Translations under genes and position numbers: made by a program
Notes under the pieces: generated by a model
What the model was told of the DNA's origin: nothing
Databases searched by the model: none
Seen by the model: only the letters and a program-made list of their open reading frames with translations
Part shown: piece after piece, positions 1-10,376 of the stretch
How the letters are laid out: every line of letters starts with the position of its first letter
Position numbering within the stretch: position 1 is the stretch's first letter
Assembly (NCBI RefSeq): GCF_001612665.1
Contig: NZ_BDAX01000002.1
Location: forward strand, 434,001-498,000
Direction: 5' to 3'
From: Nocardia alba NBRC 108234
GTDB lineage: Bacteria > Actinomycetota > Actinomycetes > Mycobacteriales > Mycobacteriaceae
DNA length: 64,000 nucleotides

Positions 1-1868
1 ATCTTGGCGACCAGGATGCGGGGACGACGCCCCTCGGCCTCGCCGAACTCCTCGACCAGCGCGATGGCGGCGCCGATGTTGGATGCCTTGCCTGCTTCGT
101 CACGGTACACACCGGACAGCGTACGGATTTCGGCCTGATGGCGGCCGTACACCTTCTCCAGCGCGTCGGAGATCTCACCGACGGTGGCCTTGGCGCGCGC
201 CGCGTCGATGGCCAGGGCGAGAAGATTGTTCTCCGCGCCGCCCTCCGACGATGCTGCCGCACGGGTCAATTCGGCCAATGCCTGCTCCACGGCGACCGAA
301 TCACGTTCAGCGCGAAGACGTTCCAGCTTCTCGATCTGCTCGGCACGCACCCGCGAGTTCTCGACCTTGAGAACCTCGACCGCGTGGTCCTCTTCCACCT
401 GGTACTTGTTGACGCCGATCACCGGCTGCTGCCCGGTGTCGATGCGCGCCTGGGTCCGCGCGGCGGCCTCTTCGATGCGCAGCTTCGGAATGCCCTCCGA
501 GATCGCCTGTGCCATCCCGCCGTGCGCCTCGACCTCGGCGATGTGGGCGCGCGCCCGCTCGGCGAGCTGATGGGTGAGCCACTCGACGTAGTACGAACCG
601 CCCCACGGGTCGATCGGGCGGGTGGTGTTGGACTCCTGCTGGATGAGCAGCTGGGTGTTGCGGGCGATGCGGGCGGAGAAATCCGTCGGCAGGGCCAGGG
701 CTTCGTCGAGCGCGTTGGTGTGCAGCGACTGGGTGTGCCCCTGGGTGGCGGCCATCGCCTCGATGCAGGTGCGCGCCACATTGTTGTAGGCGTCCTGCGC
801 GGTCAGCGACCAGCCCGAGGTCTGCGAATGTGTCCGCAGCGACAGCGATTTCGCGCTCTTGGGTTCGAACTTCGACACCAGCTCGCTCCACAGCAGACGC
901 CCCGCGCGCAGCTTGGCGACCTCCATGAAGAAGTTCATCCCGATGGCCCAGAAGAACGACAGGCGCGGCGCGAACTTGTCGACATCCATGCCCGCGGCGA
1001 TCCCGGCCCGGATGTACTCCACCCCGTCGGCGAGGGTGTAGGCCAGCTCCAGATCGGCTGTCGCACCGGCCTCTTGGATGTGGTAGCCGGAGATGGAGAT
1101 CGAGTTGAACTTCGGCATCTTCGCGCTGGTGAAGGCGAAGATGTCGGAGATGATCCGCATCGAGGGCTTGGGCGGGTAGATGTAGGTGTTGCGGACCATG
1201 AACTCTTTCAGAATGTCGTTCTGAATGGTTCCGGCCAACTGCTCGGGCGTGACACCCTGTTCTTCGGCGGCGACGACGTAGAGCGCCAGGATCGGCAGCA
1301 CCGCGCCGTTCATGGTCATCGACACCGACACCTGATCCAGGGGGATCTGGTCGAAGAGCTGACGCATGTCCAGGATCGAGTCGATCGCGACACCGGCCAT
1401 GCCGACGTCACCCTGGACGCGAGGGTGGTCGGAGTCGTAGCCACGGTGGGTGGCGAGGTCGAAGGCGACCGAGAGCCCCTTCTGACCCGCCTGCAGGTTG
1501 CGGCGGTAGAAGGCGTTGGAATCGGCGGCGGTGGAGAAGCCCGCGTACTGGCGGATGGTCCACGGCTGATTCACGTACATGGTCGGGTACGGGCCGCGAA
1601 GGAACGGCGCGACGCCGGGTACTGTGTCGAGCGGATAGCCCTGCGCGACAACAGCATCCCGGTCGGCCTTGGTGAACACCGGCGGCACGTCGATGCCCTC
1701 CGGGGTCGACCAGACCAGCTGCTCGGGCGTGGTGTGGTTCGCCGTCGCCGCTTCGGCCACGAACGCGCTGATCTGCTCGGCGTCGACATCGGCCGACGCA
1801 GGCGCGTGGTCGGCGAGCGGCACCTCGGCGAAACTGCCGATGATGTGCTCGATATCGGATGTGGTCAT
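1..1868 (-). CDS. mutB: Methylmalonyl-CoA mutase large (catalytic) subunit, 3' end missing
   Basis: Catalytic subunit of adenosylcobalamin-dependent methylmalonyl-CoA mutase, which interconverts (R)-methylmalonyl-CoA and succinyl-CoA in the cytoplasm. About 622 residues are present. The family signature [15 protein letters not shown] lies near residue 95, and the substrate-binding TIM barrel is complete. The window edge cuts the gene at [10 protein letters not shown], just before the place where the DxHxxG cobalamin-binding motif is expected, so most of the B12 domain is outside. The start ATG shares one base with the mutA stop (TGATG), so the pair is translationally coupled and forms the usual MutA-MutB heterodimer. 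In actinomycetes the enzyme links odd-chain and branched-chain catabolism to methylmalonyl-CoA supply for methyl-branched lipids. The identification is secure. Confidence 0.97.
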   Translation of the reverse strand, partial: MTTSDIEHIIGSFAEVPLADHAPASADVDAEQISAFVAEAATANHTTPEQLVWSTPEGIDVPPVFTKADRDAVVAQGYPLDTVPGVAPFLRGPYPTMYVNQPWTIRQYAGFSTAADSNAFYRRNLQAGQKGLSVAFDLATHRGYDSDHPRVQGDVGMAGVAIDSILDMRQLFDQIPLDQVSVSMTMNGAVLPILALYVVAAEEQGVTPEQLAGTIQNDILKEFMVRNTYIYPPKPSMRIISDIFAFTSAKMPKFNSISISGYHIQEAGATADLELAYTLADGVEYIRAGIAAGMDVDKFAPRLSFFWAIGMNFFMEVAKLRAGRLLWSELVSKFEPKSAKSLSLRTHSQTSGWSLTAQDAYNNVARTCIEAMAATQGHTQSLHTNALDEALALPTDFSARIARNTQLLIQQESNTTRPIDPWGGSYYVEWLTHQLAERARAHIAEVEAHGGMAQAISEGIPKLRIEEAAARTQARIDTGQQPVIGVNKYQVEEDHAVEVLKVENSRVRAEQIEKLERLRAERDSVAVEQALAELTRAAASSEGGAENNLLALAIDAARAKATVGEISDALEKVYGRHQAEIRTLSGVYRDEAGKASNIGAAIALVEEFGEAEGRRPRILVAK

Positions 1869-3739
1869 CAGGCTCCCACCTTCTCCAGCAGCTGAGACAG
1901 GACCGCCACCGCGTCGATGCGCAGGGCCAGATACCCGTCGGGACGCTGCGTCCCACTGTATTGCTCGACCGACTTCTCCGCTCCGGCCAGCAGCACGGTC
2001 TCGACTCCGGCGGCCCGCAGGGCGTCGGTGGCGGCGCCCGCCTGTTCGCCGTAGCGCTTGTCGGCACCACACAGCACCGCGATGCGCGCACCGGATTCGG
2101 TGGCGGCGGCAGTGATCGCGTCGACCGTGAGCGGACCGGGGTTCACCGATTCGATGCCGCCCGAGGCGAGCACGTTCGCGGTGAAGATGGTGCGCGCGTT
2201 GTGTTCGGCGACCGAGCCGAGCGGCACGATCAACGCCTTCGGGCGGGCGCCGTTGGCCGCGAGGTAGGCATCGGAGCGGTTGCGCAGCGCTTCGAAAGCC
2301 GCGCCGTACCGTGCGTTCGGGCCGGGTTCGCGGGCCTGCTCCGACAGCGGGGTCTCGGCGAGGTTGGGGAACTCGTTGACGCCGGTGACCGCGGTCCGGC
2401 GATGGGCGACGTCAGCGGCGCGCGTGGCGGCGGTCTCGGCGATCCGGGCCGCGAGCACCCCGGCATCGAGCGCGGCGAGATAGCCGCCCGCCGTCTCGAG
2501 CTCCTGCATGAATTCCCATGCCTTGGCGGCGAGTTCGTCGGTCAGCTTGTCGACGTACCAGGAACCGGCGGCCGGGTCCTGCACGTGCCCGAGCCGGGAT
2601 TCCTCGAGCAGCAGCAGCTGGGTGTTGCGAGCCAGTCGCTGGGAGAACGTGGTGGACACGCCGAGTTCGCCCGCGGGCAGAGCCGCGTCGAAGGGCAGCA
2701 CGGTCACCGAATCGGCACCGCCGACGCCGGCGCCGAACGCGGCGAGCGTGGTGCGCAGCAGGTTCACCCAGGGGTCGCGCTGGGTCATCATGGCGGCCGA
2801 GGTGATCGCGTGCTGCGGCGCGGCGCCGAAGGCGGGCGCACCGGCGACCTGGGCCACTCGGGCCCACAGGCGCCGGGCCGCCCGGAATTTCACGATGGTG
2901 GCGAACTGGTCGTCGGTCGCGGCGAAGCGGAATTCGAGCTGACCGAACGCGTCGGCGATGTCGACGCCGGCGTTGGTCAGCAGGCGCAGGTAGGCCAGAC
3001 CCGCCGCGACGGCGGCGCCCACTTCCTGTGCGTCGGCGGCACCGGCGTTGTGGAAGGCGATGCCGTCCACCGTGATGGCGCGGACGGTCTCGGGCCGGGC
3101 GATCGCGCGCACGGCCAGTGCCACGGTCTCGGCCTGGTCGAGGTCTTCGGCGCCGGCGAAGGCACTGGTCAGTGGGGCGGCGCCGAGGCCGACCCGGACC
3201 TGCGCGCGCTCGGCGATCGAGTACCCGTCGAGCACGTCGAACACCCGCTCGGCAGCGGTGCTGGTGGCCGCACCGGCCACCAGCGTCAGCGGGGCCAGCT
3301 CGAACAGCATGCCGCGCAGGGCGACGGCGATGTCGTCGACGGCCACGCCGTGGGTGCCGACGCCGAGCGCGATCGCGCTGACGCCGTTCTCCAGGCCGGT
3401 CAGGATCGCCCGGTTGGTCGCTTCGGCGTCGCCCGCACCGGCGAACGCGCCGACGAACCAGCCGCGCTGCGGGTCGCGGGTGGCGTCGCCACCGCGCACA
3501 TACGGGAAGGATCCGGGCAGCGGCTGCTCGGGCAGCTCGTCGCGGCGGGTGTAGAGCGGGGCGATCGTGAGCCCGTCATAGGTGGTCTCGTCGAGCAGAT
3601 GTTCCGGTTCGGCGGGGAGCTCGGAAGCCTCGACCCGTCGCGCTTTCGCCAGCACACCCGCCACGCCCTTGCGCCACGCGGCGTACTCGGGCACCGGATC
3701 CGGAGCGAGCCCCGCCCCGGACTCTGAACCAATCGGCAT
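1868..3739 (-). CDS. mutA: Methylmalonyl-CoA mutase small subunit
   Basis: Structural subunit of the MutAB heterodimer, 623 residues from the chosen start, which is normal for the family. It keeps the mutase TIM-barrel fold, for example the [17 protein letters not shown] block and a late LASGGIE segment. The C-terminal domain lacks the DxHxxG cobalamin motif, as expected for this non-catalytic subunit. The chosen ATG has a purine-rich GGAAGAGAG about 12 bases upstream. Two in-frame ATGs further upstream (3760 and 3805) are possible but have weaker signals. It is transcribed with mutB downstream and divergently from the VTT membrane protein gene. Confidence 0.95.
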   Translation of the reverse strand: MPIGSESGAGLAPDPVPEYAAWRKGVAGVLAKARRVEASELPAEPEHLLDETTYDGLTIAPLYTRRDELPEQPLPGSFPYVRGGDATRDPQRGWFVGAFAGAGDAEATNRAILTGLENGVSAIALGVGTHGVAVDDIAVALRGMLFELAPLTLVAGAATSTAAERVFDVLDGYSIAERAQVRVGLGAAPLTSAFAGAEDLDQAETVALAVRAIARPETVRAITVDGIAFHNAGAADAQEVGAAVAAGLAYLRLLTNAGVDIADAFGQLEFRFAATDDQFATIVKFRAARRLWARVAQVAGAPAFGAAPQHAITSAAMMTQRDPWVNLLRTTLAAFGAGVGGADSVTVLPFDAALPAGELGVSTTFSQRLARNTQLLLLEESRLGHVQDPAAGSWYVDKLTDELAAKAWEFMQELETAGGYLAALDAGVLAARIAETAATRAADVAHRRTAVTGVNEFPNLAETPLSEQAREPGPNARYGAAFEALRNRSDAYLAANGARPKALIVPLGSVAEHNARTIFTANVLASGGIESVNPGPLTVDAITAAATESGARIAVLCGADKRYGEQAGAATDALRAAGVETVLLAGAEKSVEQYSGTQRPDGYLALRIDAVAVLSQLLEKVGA

Positions 3740-3912
3740 AGCTGCTGTTCTCTCTTCCATTCGACGACCACACCCCGGTGTGCTGGGAGGTCCGTGAAAT
3801 CCCACAAACGGGCCAACCGCGAACCAGGATGTATCCGGTTGCTCATGATGCTATCTGTGACAGGGTGTCCACCCACTCGGCCCATCCCCTACCGGCCGGT
3901 ACGCTGACCCGG

Positions 3913-4599
3913 GTGTCCCGACTGATCCGCTCGCCGCGCCTGCTCATCGCCATGGCCGGGCTCGCCACGCTGTTCGTGGTCGCGATGATGGTTCCGTTGC
4001 CGGGCCCGCAGCTGATCCGCGACTGGGCCGGTGACGCCGGGCCGCTGTTACCGGTGCTGTTCTTCCTCTTCTATGCGGTGCTCGCCGTCGCCCCCGTTCC
4101 GCGCACCGTGCTCACCGTGACCAGCGGCGTGCTGTTCGGCCCGGTCCTCGGTTCGGTCATCGCCATGGCCGCCACGGCGGTGAGCGCGACCGTGGCACTG
4201 CTCGGGGTACGCGCGCTGGGCCGCGAACGGGTCGCCGACCACCTCACCCACCCCGCGGTGCGGGCGATCGACGCGCGGCTGGCCCACCGTGGTTGGCTCG
4301 CGGTCGCCGCGCTGCGGCTGATCCCGCTGGCGCCGTTCTCGATCGTCAATTACTGCTGCGGCCTGTCCTCGGTGCGGGTCCGGCCCTACCTCGCCGCGAC
4401 AGTGATCGGTTCGGCGCCCGGCACGATCGCGACGGTGGTGCTCGCCGGATCGCTGGCCGGCGATACACACCCGATCGCGATCACCGTCTCGGCGATCTGC
4501 CTCTCGCTCGGCCTGATCGGGCTGATCGTCGACGCCCGATTGCCGGTGGACCCCACCGCGGTCGACGGGGACGCCGAACCGGTCGTTGTCACCCGCTGA
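3913..4599 (+). CDS. VTT-domain (TVP38/TMEM64, DedA-like) integral membrane protein
   Basis: A 228-residue polytopic membrane protein of the VTT/SNARE-associated superfamily. Visible signs are a long hydrophobic N-terminus, the FGPVLGSVIAMAATA re-entrant-like segment near the middle, and the family pattern RLIPLAPFSIVNYCCGL followed by a Gly/Pro-rich second half. Relatives are implicated in membrane lipid handling or transport, but no substrate can be assigned here. The start is taken as GTG at 3913 because the upstream in-frame residues look like non-coding DNA and the hydrophobic segment begins soon after. It is divergent from mutA. Confidence 0.8.
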   Translation: MSRLIRSPRLLIAMAGLATLFVVAMMVPLPGPQLIRDWAGDAGPLLPVLFFLFYAVLAVAPVPRTVLTVTSGVLFGPVLGSVIAMAATAVSATVALLGVRALGRERVADHLTHPAVRAIDARLAHRGWLAVAALRLIPLAPFSIVNYCCGLSSVRVRPYLAATVIGSAPGTIATVVLAGSLAGDTHPIAITVSAICLSLGLIGLIVDARLPVDPTAVDGDAEPVVVTR

Positions 4600-4649
4600 T
4601 CGGCGAGTCTCCCCTGCCGCCGCGGGATTCGACCGGATAATCATCGGCC

Positions 4650-5591
4650 ATGGCGATAACCGTGGGCCGACGATCCGCACTCGCGCTGCTCGCCGGGCTG
4701 CCACTGCTCGCCGGTGGAAAGGCCAGGGCACAATCCTCGCTCGGCCCCGGCGTCGGCATCGACCCGCCACGCACCCCGATCCGCTACACGATGACGGCTT
4801 TTCGCGCCGACAACGACACCACGCTCGCGGTGTACGAATCCAGCGACGGTACCGATTTCGTTCCGGTCAGCACGCACGCGTTCACCCCACCCACCGGCCT
4901 CGTTCGCGACCCCAGCGTGCTGGCGCACACCGACGGCGCCTATTACCTCACCTATACGATCGCCGGTGACGCCACCGCGATCGGCTTGGCACGCAGTCGA
5001 GACCGGATCAGCTGGACGTTCCTCGCCAACGTCCCGATCCTCGTGCCGGGACGGCTGGAGGGTGCGTGGGCGCCGGAGTGGTATGCCGACGCCGCGGGCC
5101 GAGTCGGGATCATCGTCTCGCTCACCTGGGGTCGCGGTTTCACCCCACATCTACTGATCCCCCTCGATGCCGGACTCACGACGTGGGCGCCGCCGTTGCC
5201 GCTGGCGGGTCTCGGTCCGAGCGGGCCCGGCTCGCTGGGCTATATCGACACCACACTGCAACGACTGGACGGGCGACTTTTCGCGTTCGCGAAGAACGAG
5301 GACTCCAAGCTGGTCGAGCTGGCCGTCGCCGATCGTCCGCTCGGCCCCTACACTTTCGTGGCCAGGGGCGACTGGGCCGGGTGGGGCGGTCCACGCGAAG
5401 GACAGTCGGTGGTCCCCCTCCCCGGCGGCGGCCATCGCATCTACCTCGACGCCTACGCCGACGGCCGGTACTACTTCAGCGACAGCTACGACGGGTTCCG
5501 CACCTGGTCGGCGCCGACCGAACTGCCAGGCCTGTCCGGGGTCGTGCGGCACGGCACGGTGCTCCCCGAATTCGGGCCACTCACCGACTGA
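4650..5591 (+). CDS. Exported glycosyl hydrolase family 43-like beta-propeller protein
   Basis: 313 residues. The N-terminus has GRRSALALLAGLPLLAGG followed by AxA-type residues, a secretion signal with twin arginines that could use Tat or Sec. The mature part reads like a five-bladed GH43/GH32 propeller: RDPSVLAHTDGAYYLTYT near residue 90 (the usual catalytic-base Asp context), EGAWAPEWYAD near 135, and repeated aromatic blade motifs such as YYFSDSYDGFRTWS. Family members cleave arabino- or xylo-linked sugars, so action on an envelope or plant polysaccharide is possible. The substrate is not known. It appears to be a single-gene unit. Confidence 0.7.
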   Translation: MAITVGRRSALALLAGLPLLAGGKARAQSSLGPGVGIDPPRTPIRYTMTAFRADNDTTLAVYESSDGTDFVPVSTHAFTPPTGLVRDPSVLAHTDGAYYLTYTIAGDATAIGLARSRDRISWTFLANVPILVPGRLEGAWAPEWYADAAGRVGIIVSLTWGRGFTPHLLIPLDAGLTTWAPPLPLAGLGPSGPGSLGYIDTTLQRLDGRLFAFAKNEDSKLVELAVADRPLGPYTFVARGDWAGWGGPREGQSVVPLPGGGHRIYLDAYADGRYYFSDSYDGFRTWSAPTELPGLSGVVRHGTVLPEFGPLTD

Positions 5592-5664
5592 GCGCACCAG
5601 TGCGGACGGAATGTCCATTACCTCAAAGACCCAGTTTATGTCGGGATTTCGACACAGAGTGAAA

Positions 5665-5709
5665 GTGATATTGTTCATATCACCCAATAGTGACCAAGTG
5701 ATATTTCAC
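5665..5709. promoter_or_regulatory. Palindromic operator candidates upstream of cassette A
   Basis: Two inverted repeats sit in the AT-rich 275-base gap before cassette A. The first is GTGATAT-N5-ATATCAC (5665-5683), the second GTGA-TATT-TCAC (5698-5709). Perfect dyads in a promoter region suggest binding of a dimeric repressor. The gap upstream of cassette B carries a related GTGATG-CC-CATCAC element. No regulator gene is adjacent, so the protein is unknown. Confidence 0.45.
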
Positions 5710-5866
5710 AAATCCGTCCGGTTATAAGCTGTAGACTCGGGATAACCCAGGGTTCGCCGGAAGCATCCGGTGCGGTATCCAGAGCAACATCGGTGACGCT
5801 GCTGAGGTCACCGAGTCCCCTTTCGTTCGTGCCGTTCTCGGCTTTTTCCCCTTGAGGTGACCCGGT

Positions 5867-7294
5867 ATGGAATACACACATCTCTCCGAATTCCGGATTC
5901 GCTCCGGCGATCTGTCGATCTGGACTCCCGACACCATCACTACCGATACCTGGACTGACGACCAGCGCCCGCTGGCCAGCGTGCACGAGCAGTACCTCGG
6001 CTTCCTCGATCCCGAAGACCCTCGACCGGGTCGCGGTCGTTGGATCGGCACCATCTTCGAAATGGACGCCCCCCTCGACGAGCAGGCGTGGGCGACCACG
6101 CTACAGCTGTGGCACGATCGCCACGAGGGCTTTCGCACCACCGTCGCCCCCACCGGCGACGGCGGCTATCACCGGGTGACCACCGCCCCCGGCACCGTCC
6201 GGGTCACCGGCGTTCCGGTCGCCGAACCGACCGACGGTGACGACATCAACGAATACCTGTGCGAGCTACTGGAATTGCGCCTGTCGGCCCTGATCTGGCC
6301 GCACCTGCTCGTCGCCACCGTCGCCCACGAGACCGCCGACTTCACCGTGCTGGTCGGCGCCGATCACTCGGTACTCGACGCCTACTCCCAGGCGTTGCTC
6401 ATTCTCGAACTGCGCACGCTCTACACCGCGGTCACCACCGGCGGCGAGATCCGCGACTCGGGCACCTTCGGCAGTCCCGCCGACTACGCCGTGATCGAGC
6501 GCGCCGCGGCCGAAGAGCTGACCCCCGACTCGCCCGCCGTCACGCTGTGGGGCGAATTCCTCGGCGCCCCAGGCTCGCCCATGCCCCGCTTCGCCGCCGA
6601 CCGGATCGCCCCGCTGAACGGTGAACACGCCCAACCCAGCGTGTCGCGCACCCTGCTCACCCTCGCACAGCTCGAAGAGGTCGAGGACGTGCTGGAACGA
6701 GTCAAACACCGGCTCTCGGTGACCGTGTTCGCCGCGCTGGCCATCGCTACCCGAGAGACCTTCGGCGAGAACCGATTCCGCACCATCATGCCTATCGTGA
6801 CCCGGCCCGACCTGACCTGGCTCGAATCGATGGGCTGGTTCGTCAATGTCGTGCCGGTCGATATCACCCTGCCCCCCGGCGCCGACATGGCCGTGGCGCT
6901 GGAGCACACCCGCACCGCGCTCAAGCGCTCCCGCCACTGCAACGAAGCCTCCTGGGGACGATCGTTGGCGATGGCCGGCGCGACCGAAGGCCCGACCTCG
7001 GGTGCCTCGTTCCTCGACATCCGCATCCTGCCGGACTACGAACTGGTCGCCGACCTGCGCGGACGCACGCTGCGGGCAGTGTCGTACTCCACCGACGAGA
7101 CGTACTTCTGGATCGTGCGCGGTCCCGACGGTCTCTACGTGTCCACCCGCTACCCCGCGGGCCTGCCCGCCGAGGTGATGGACACCTTCCTGGCCGAATT
7201 CGCCAGGGCCATCTACGCGGTGACCACGATCGCGGCGCCGATCACGGCCGTGCCTACCATCGAGACCGCGGCGGCGGCGCTGAGCGCGGGCTGA
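5867..7294 (+). CDS. Condensation-domain (PapA-like) acyltransferase, cassette A gene 1
   Basis: 475 residues of the chloramphenicol acetyltransferase-like/NRPS condensation superfamily, standing alone without adenylation or carrier domains. The catalytic HxxxD is H167-S-V-L-D171 in ADHSVLDAYSQ. The SMGWFVNVVPVDI block near residue 320 matches the conserved floor-loop region of C domains. Such proteins (for example mycobacterial Pap proteins) transfer acyl groups from CoA or carrier proteins to hydroxyls of lipids or glycolipids. The start is fixed by GAGGTGA just upstream and by identity of the N-terminus (MEYTHLSEF) with its cassette B paralogue. The glycosyltransferase gene follows after two bases. 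Acyl donor and acceptor are unknown. Confidence 0.85.
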   Translation: MEYTHLSEFRIRSGDLSIWTPDTITTDTWTDDQRPLASVHEQYLGFLDPEDPRPGRGRWIGTIFEMDAPLDEQAWATTLQLWHDRHEGFRTTVAPTGDGGYHRVTTAPGTVRVTGVPVAEPTDGDDINEYLCELLELRLSALIWPHLLVATVAHETADFTVLVGADHSVLDAYSQALLILELRTLYTAVTTGGEIRDSGTFGSPADYAVIERAAAEELTPDSPAVTLWGEFLGAPGSPMPRFAADRIAPLNGEHAQPSVSRTLLTLAQLEEVEDVLERVKHRLSVTVFAALAIATRETFGENRFRTIMPIVTRPDLTWLESMGWFVNVVPVDITLPPGADMAVALEHTRTALKRSRHCNEASWGRSLAMAGATEGPTSGASFLDIRILPDYELVADLRGRTLRAVSYSTDETYFWIVRGPDGLYVSTRYPAGLPAEVMDTFLAEFARAIYAVTTIAAPITAVPTIETAAAALSAG

Positions 7295-7296
7295 CA

Positions 7297-8553
7297 ATGC
7301 GCGCACTGCTGGCCTTCACCGGAAGCCGCGGCGATGCTCAACCCGGCATCCTGCTGGCCCGCGAGCTGCTGGCTCGCGGGCACTCGGTGACACTCGCGCT
7401 CTCGCCCAATCTCGTCGAATTCGCCGCCACCCACGGCATTCCCGCGATCGGTTTCGGCCGCGACAGCGCCGAGATGCTGCACACCCAGCACCACGATCGG
7501 CGGTTCCGTAGTCCGGACCCACGCCAGCGAGTGCGCGCGGTGCTGGCCTTGCAGCGGCGCGGGGTGGCCCACGCGCTGCGGGAACTCCACGTCCTCGCAC
7601 CCGGTCACGATGTGCTGGTCACCGGGATGGCGGGCGAGGAGACGGCGGAGAAGGTCGCGCGCAGAGTCGGATTGCCGTTGGCCGCGGTGCACTTCTTCCC
7701 GATCCACCCCAATCGCTCGGTCCCGGTGATCCCCACCGCGTGGGGGGCCCGGATTCCCGGTGCGCTCAACCGTCGCATCTGGTCGGCGCTGAGGTGGGCG
7801 CGCGACGCCGCGCTCGCCCTGCCGTTCGCCGAGTTCGGAGTGGTGGAACATCCACTGCCGGACCGGGTCTCGATCCAGGCATACGACGTCGACCTGTTTC
7901 CGGGGTTGGCGGCCGAACTGCCGGATCGGCACCCGATCGTCGGGTTCGCCGTCGATGTCGACGGATACCTCGGCGGTTCGGTCGACGCCGAGCTGGCCGC
8001 GTGGCTCGACGCGGGGCCGGCACCGGTGTATGTCGGCTTCGGCTCGATGGCGCTCGGCGATCCGGCGGCGCTGCTGAGCGTGCTGCGCACGGTGTGCGCG
8101 CGGCGCGGGCAGCGCCTGCTGCTCGCCGCCGGGTGGGCGGGCATCGAACCCGTCCTGACCCCCGAGGTGGCGATCGTCGAACAGCTCGACCATGCCACGG
8201 TGTTCCCACGCTGCGTCGCCGCGGTCCATCACGGCGGTGCCGGAACGACCGCCACCGCGCTGCGAGCCGGTGTGCCACAGGTGATCTGCGCGATCCAGGC
8301 CGACCAACCGTACTGGGGTCGCGCGCTAGCCCGGCTCGGCCTGGCGGGCACCGTGCGCGCCGCCGATCTCGACGAGCGTCGTCTCACCGCACTGCTGGAC
8401 CAGGTGGCCGCACCGGATGTCGCGTCACGGGTCGCCGATTACGCCGGCCGGTTCCGCGACGACGGCGTGTCCCGGGCCGCCGATGAGGTGGAAACCCTTG
8501 TCCGCCTGCCGTTTCCGAAACCAGCCCTCGACCATGCCGGGAGGCTCGGATGA
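7297..8553 (+). CDS. GT1 (UGT-type) glycosyltransferase, cassette A
   Basis: 418 residues with the GT-B fold of family GT1. The N-terminal TGSRGDAQPGILLARELLARGH acceptor-domain signature is typical of actinobacterial lipid and macrolide glycosyltransferases. The C-terminal donor-binding motif VHHGGAGTTATALRAGVPQV is followed by DQPYWG. It should transfer a sugar from an NDP-sugar to a lipid or secondary-metabolite hydroxyl in the cytoplasm. It lies two bases after the acyltransferase and overlaps the ABC ATPase start (ATGA), so the genes are translationally coupled. No nucleotide-sugar biosynthesis genes lie nearby, suggesting use of a housekeeping donor. Confidence 0.88.
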   Translation: MRALLAFTGSRGDAQPGILLARELLARGHSVTLALSPNLVEFAATHGIPAIGFGRDSAEMLHTQHHDRRFRSPDPRQRVRAVLALQRRGVAHALRELHVLAPGHDVLVTGMAGEETAEKVARRVGLPLAAVHFFPIHPNRSVPVIPTAWGARIPGALNRRIWSALRWARDAALALPFAEFGVVEHPLPDRVSIQAYDVDLFPGLAAELPDRHPIVGFAVDVDGYLGGSVDAELAAWLDAGPAPVYVGFGSMALGDPAALLSVLRTVCARRGQRLLLAAGWAGIEPVLTPEVAIVEQLDHATVFPRCVAAVHHGGAGTTATALRAGVPQVICAIQADQPYWGRALARLGLAGTVRAADLDERRLTALLDQVAAPDVASRVADYAGRFRDDGVSRAADEVETLVRLPFPKPALDHAGRLG

Positions 8554-9512
8554 GCACCGAAATCGCCGTTCGCACCAGCGGACTCGGAAAATCCTACGGT
8601 GACTTCACCGCGGTCGGCAGCGTCGACCTCGACATCGCGGCCGGCTCGGTGTTCGCGATGCTCGGCCCCAACGGGGCGGGCAAGACCACCACGGTGCGCA
8701 TGCTGGCGACCCTGCTGCGACCCGATCGTGGCACCGCCGAGGTGTTCGGCTACGATATCGTCTCCGAGGCCACGGCCGTCCGATCGATGATCGGCCTCAC
8801 CGGTCAATACGCCTCGGTCGACGAAACCCTTACCGCCGCAGAGAATCTGCGCCTGTTCGGTCGCCTGCTCGGGCTGTCGCGCCGGGAGGCGGCCGGGCGC
8901 TGCGACGAATTGCTCGAGCAGTTCGAGCTCTCGTCCGTGGCACGCCGCAGTGTCAGCGCGTTCTCCGGGGGCATGCGGCGACGACTCGACCTGGCGGCGA
9001 CCCTGATCACCGTGCCACCACTGATCTTCCTCGACGAGCCGACCACGGGCCTGGACCCCCACACCCGCGAACGCATGTGGGGCATCGTGCGTGGCCTGGT
9101 CGAGCGGGGAGCGACGGTACTGCTGACCACCCAGTACCTCGACGAGGCCGACGCGCTCGCCGACCGGATCGCGGTCATCGACCGGGGCAACCTCATCGCC
9201 GAGGGCACTCCGTTGGAGCTGAAATCCTCGATCGGTGACCAGGTTCTGCGCCTGGACATCCCCGACACCGCGGACCTGCGACGCGCCGAGGCGCTGATCC
9301 AGGACCTCACCGGCGAGATCCCCGACGGGTCGTCGACCGGCACCTTGACCGTCGCCCTGTCCGAGGTCGCGCTCGGCGCCGACATCGTCGCGGCCTGCCG
9401 CGAAGCGGGCATCGCCCTGCGCGGCTTCGCGGTGGACCGACCCGATCTCAACGAGGTGTTCCTGGCGTTGACCGGACACACCCACACCGCCGACCGAGCC
9501 GACGTGGCGTGA
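8550..9512 (+). CDS. DrrA-type ABC exporter ATPase, cassette A
   Basis: 320 residues. Walker A is GPNGAGKTT (39-47), the signature is FSGGMRRRLDL, Walker B is LIFLDEP followed by TTGLDP, and the H-loop region is TTQYLDEADALADRI. The C-terminal extension ending in FAVDRPDLNEVFLALTG is characteristic of DrrA-like daunorubicin/PDIM export ATPases. It powers the adjacent single permease and probably exports a lipid product of the cassette or gives self-resistance. The start overlaps the glycosyltransferase stop (ATGA). Confidence 0.92.
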   Translation: MSTEIAVRTSGLGKSYGDFTAVGSVDLDIAAGSVFAMLGPNGAGKTTTVRMLATLLRPDRGTAEVFGYDIVSEATAVRSMIGLTGQYASVDETLTAAENLRLFGRLLGLSRREAAGRCDELLEQFELSSVARRSVSAFSGGMRRRLDLAATLITVPPLIFLDEPTTGLDPHTRERMWGIVRGLVERGATVLLTTQYLDEADALADRIAVIDRGNLIAEGTPLELKSSIGDQVLRLDIPDTADLRRAEALIQDLTGEIPDGSSTGTLTVALSEVALGADIVAACREAGIALRGFAVDRPDLNEVFLALTGHTHTADRADVA

Positions 9513-9541
9513 GCGACCTACGCGAAACTTGGAGGCCCGCA

Positions 9542-10366
9542 ATGACTCTCGCTGTCGAGACCGCACCGGCTCCCACTCGGGTCGTGCGCGCGCCGCGCGT
9601 GACCCGCGTCGGCCCCGTCGCCGCGCTCCAGCACGCACTGATGATGGCGTGGCGCGGACTGTTGACCTTCCGGCACAGCCCACAGTTGCTCTACGACGCC
9701 ATCTTGCTGCCGATCGTCGGGCCGATCCTGTTCGGCAGCATCTTCGGCACCGCCATCGCGGGCAGTATGGCGGCCTATCTGCCGATCATGATTCCGGGCG
9801 TGCTGGTCCAGATCGTGCTCACCTCCTCGGTCGCGACCGGCGTGCAACTCTGCGAGGACATCCATTCGGGTGTTTTCGATCGCTTCGTCGCCATGCCGAT
9901 CGCCCGCTCGGCACCGGTTGCCGGAACTTTGCTTGCGGGGGCGGTGCGCTATCTCATCGCCGCGACCACGGTCGTGATCGTCGGATTCTGCATGGGCTAT
10001 CGACCCGAGCACACCGCAGGATTTCTGGCCGGCGCGGTGTTGGTCGTCGTCGCGACAACCGCGATCAGTTGGTTGTTCGCCTTCCTCGGTGCCACGATCG
10101 CCCGCCCGGCCGCCGTGCAGGGCATGTCGATGCTGGTGCTGACCTTCCTCGGCTTCGCCTCCAACGCACTGGTGCCCGAGGAATCCATGCCGACCTGGAT
10201 GCGCCACGTGTCCGACCTGAATCCGGTGTCCTACCTGGTCTCCGCGGTGCGCACGCTGGCTGCCGACGGCACGGTCGGCGCCGACGCCGTGTGGTCCCTG
10301 GTCGCCTCGGTCGTCGTGGTCGCCGTATTCGCGCCGTTGACCGTGCGCACCCTCCGTTCCCGATGA
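9542..10366 (+). CDS. DrrB/DrrC-type ABC-2 exporter permease, cassette A
   Basis: 274 residues with about six hydrophobic helices and the ABC-2 layout: cytoplasmic N-terminus, LLYDAILLPIVGPILFGSIFG as the first helix, a conserved VFDRFVAMPIARSAP loop, and a late LNPVSYLVSAVRTLA segment. The start at 9542 is set by GGAGG six bases upstream and by alignment to the cassette B copy. An earlier in-frame ATG at 9509 would overlap the ATPase. With only one permease gene, a homodimer with the ATPase is likely. Confidence 0.9.
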   Translation: MTLAVETAPAPTRVVRAPRVTRVGPVAALQHALMMAWRGLLTFRHSPQLLYDAILLPIVGPILFGSIFGTAIAGSMAAYLPIMIPGVLVQIVLTSSVATGVQLCEDIHSGVFDRFVAMPIARSAPVAGTLLAGAVRYLIAATTVVIVGFCMGYRPEHTAGFLAGAVLVVVATTAISWLFAFLGATIARPAAVQGMSMLVLTFLGFASNALVPEESMPTWMRHVSDLNPVSYLVSAVRTLAADGTVGADAVWSLVASVVVVAVFAPLTVRTLRSR

Positions 10367-10376
10367 GGAGTACCCG

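Noticed and set aside
138..1895. A 585-codon plus-strand open frame opposite mutB
   Set aside because: It is antisense to a well-conserved mutase; high-GC DNA leaves long open shadow frames and the residues are Arg/Gly-rich and non-homologous.
1859..3727. A 622-codon plus-strand frame opposite mutA
   Set aside because: Shadow of mutA with low-complexity Gly/Arg/Val composition and no ribosome site or motif.
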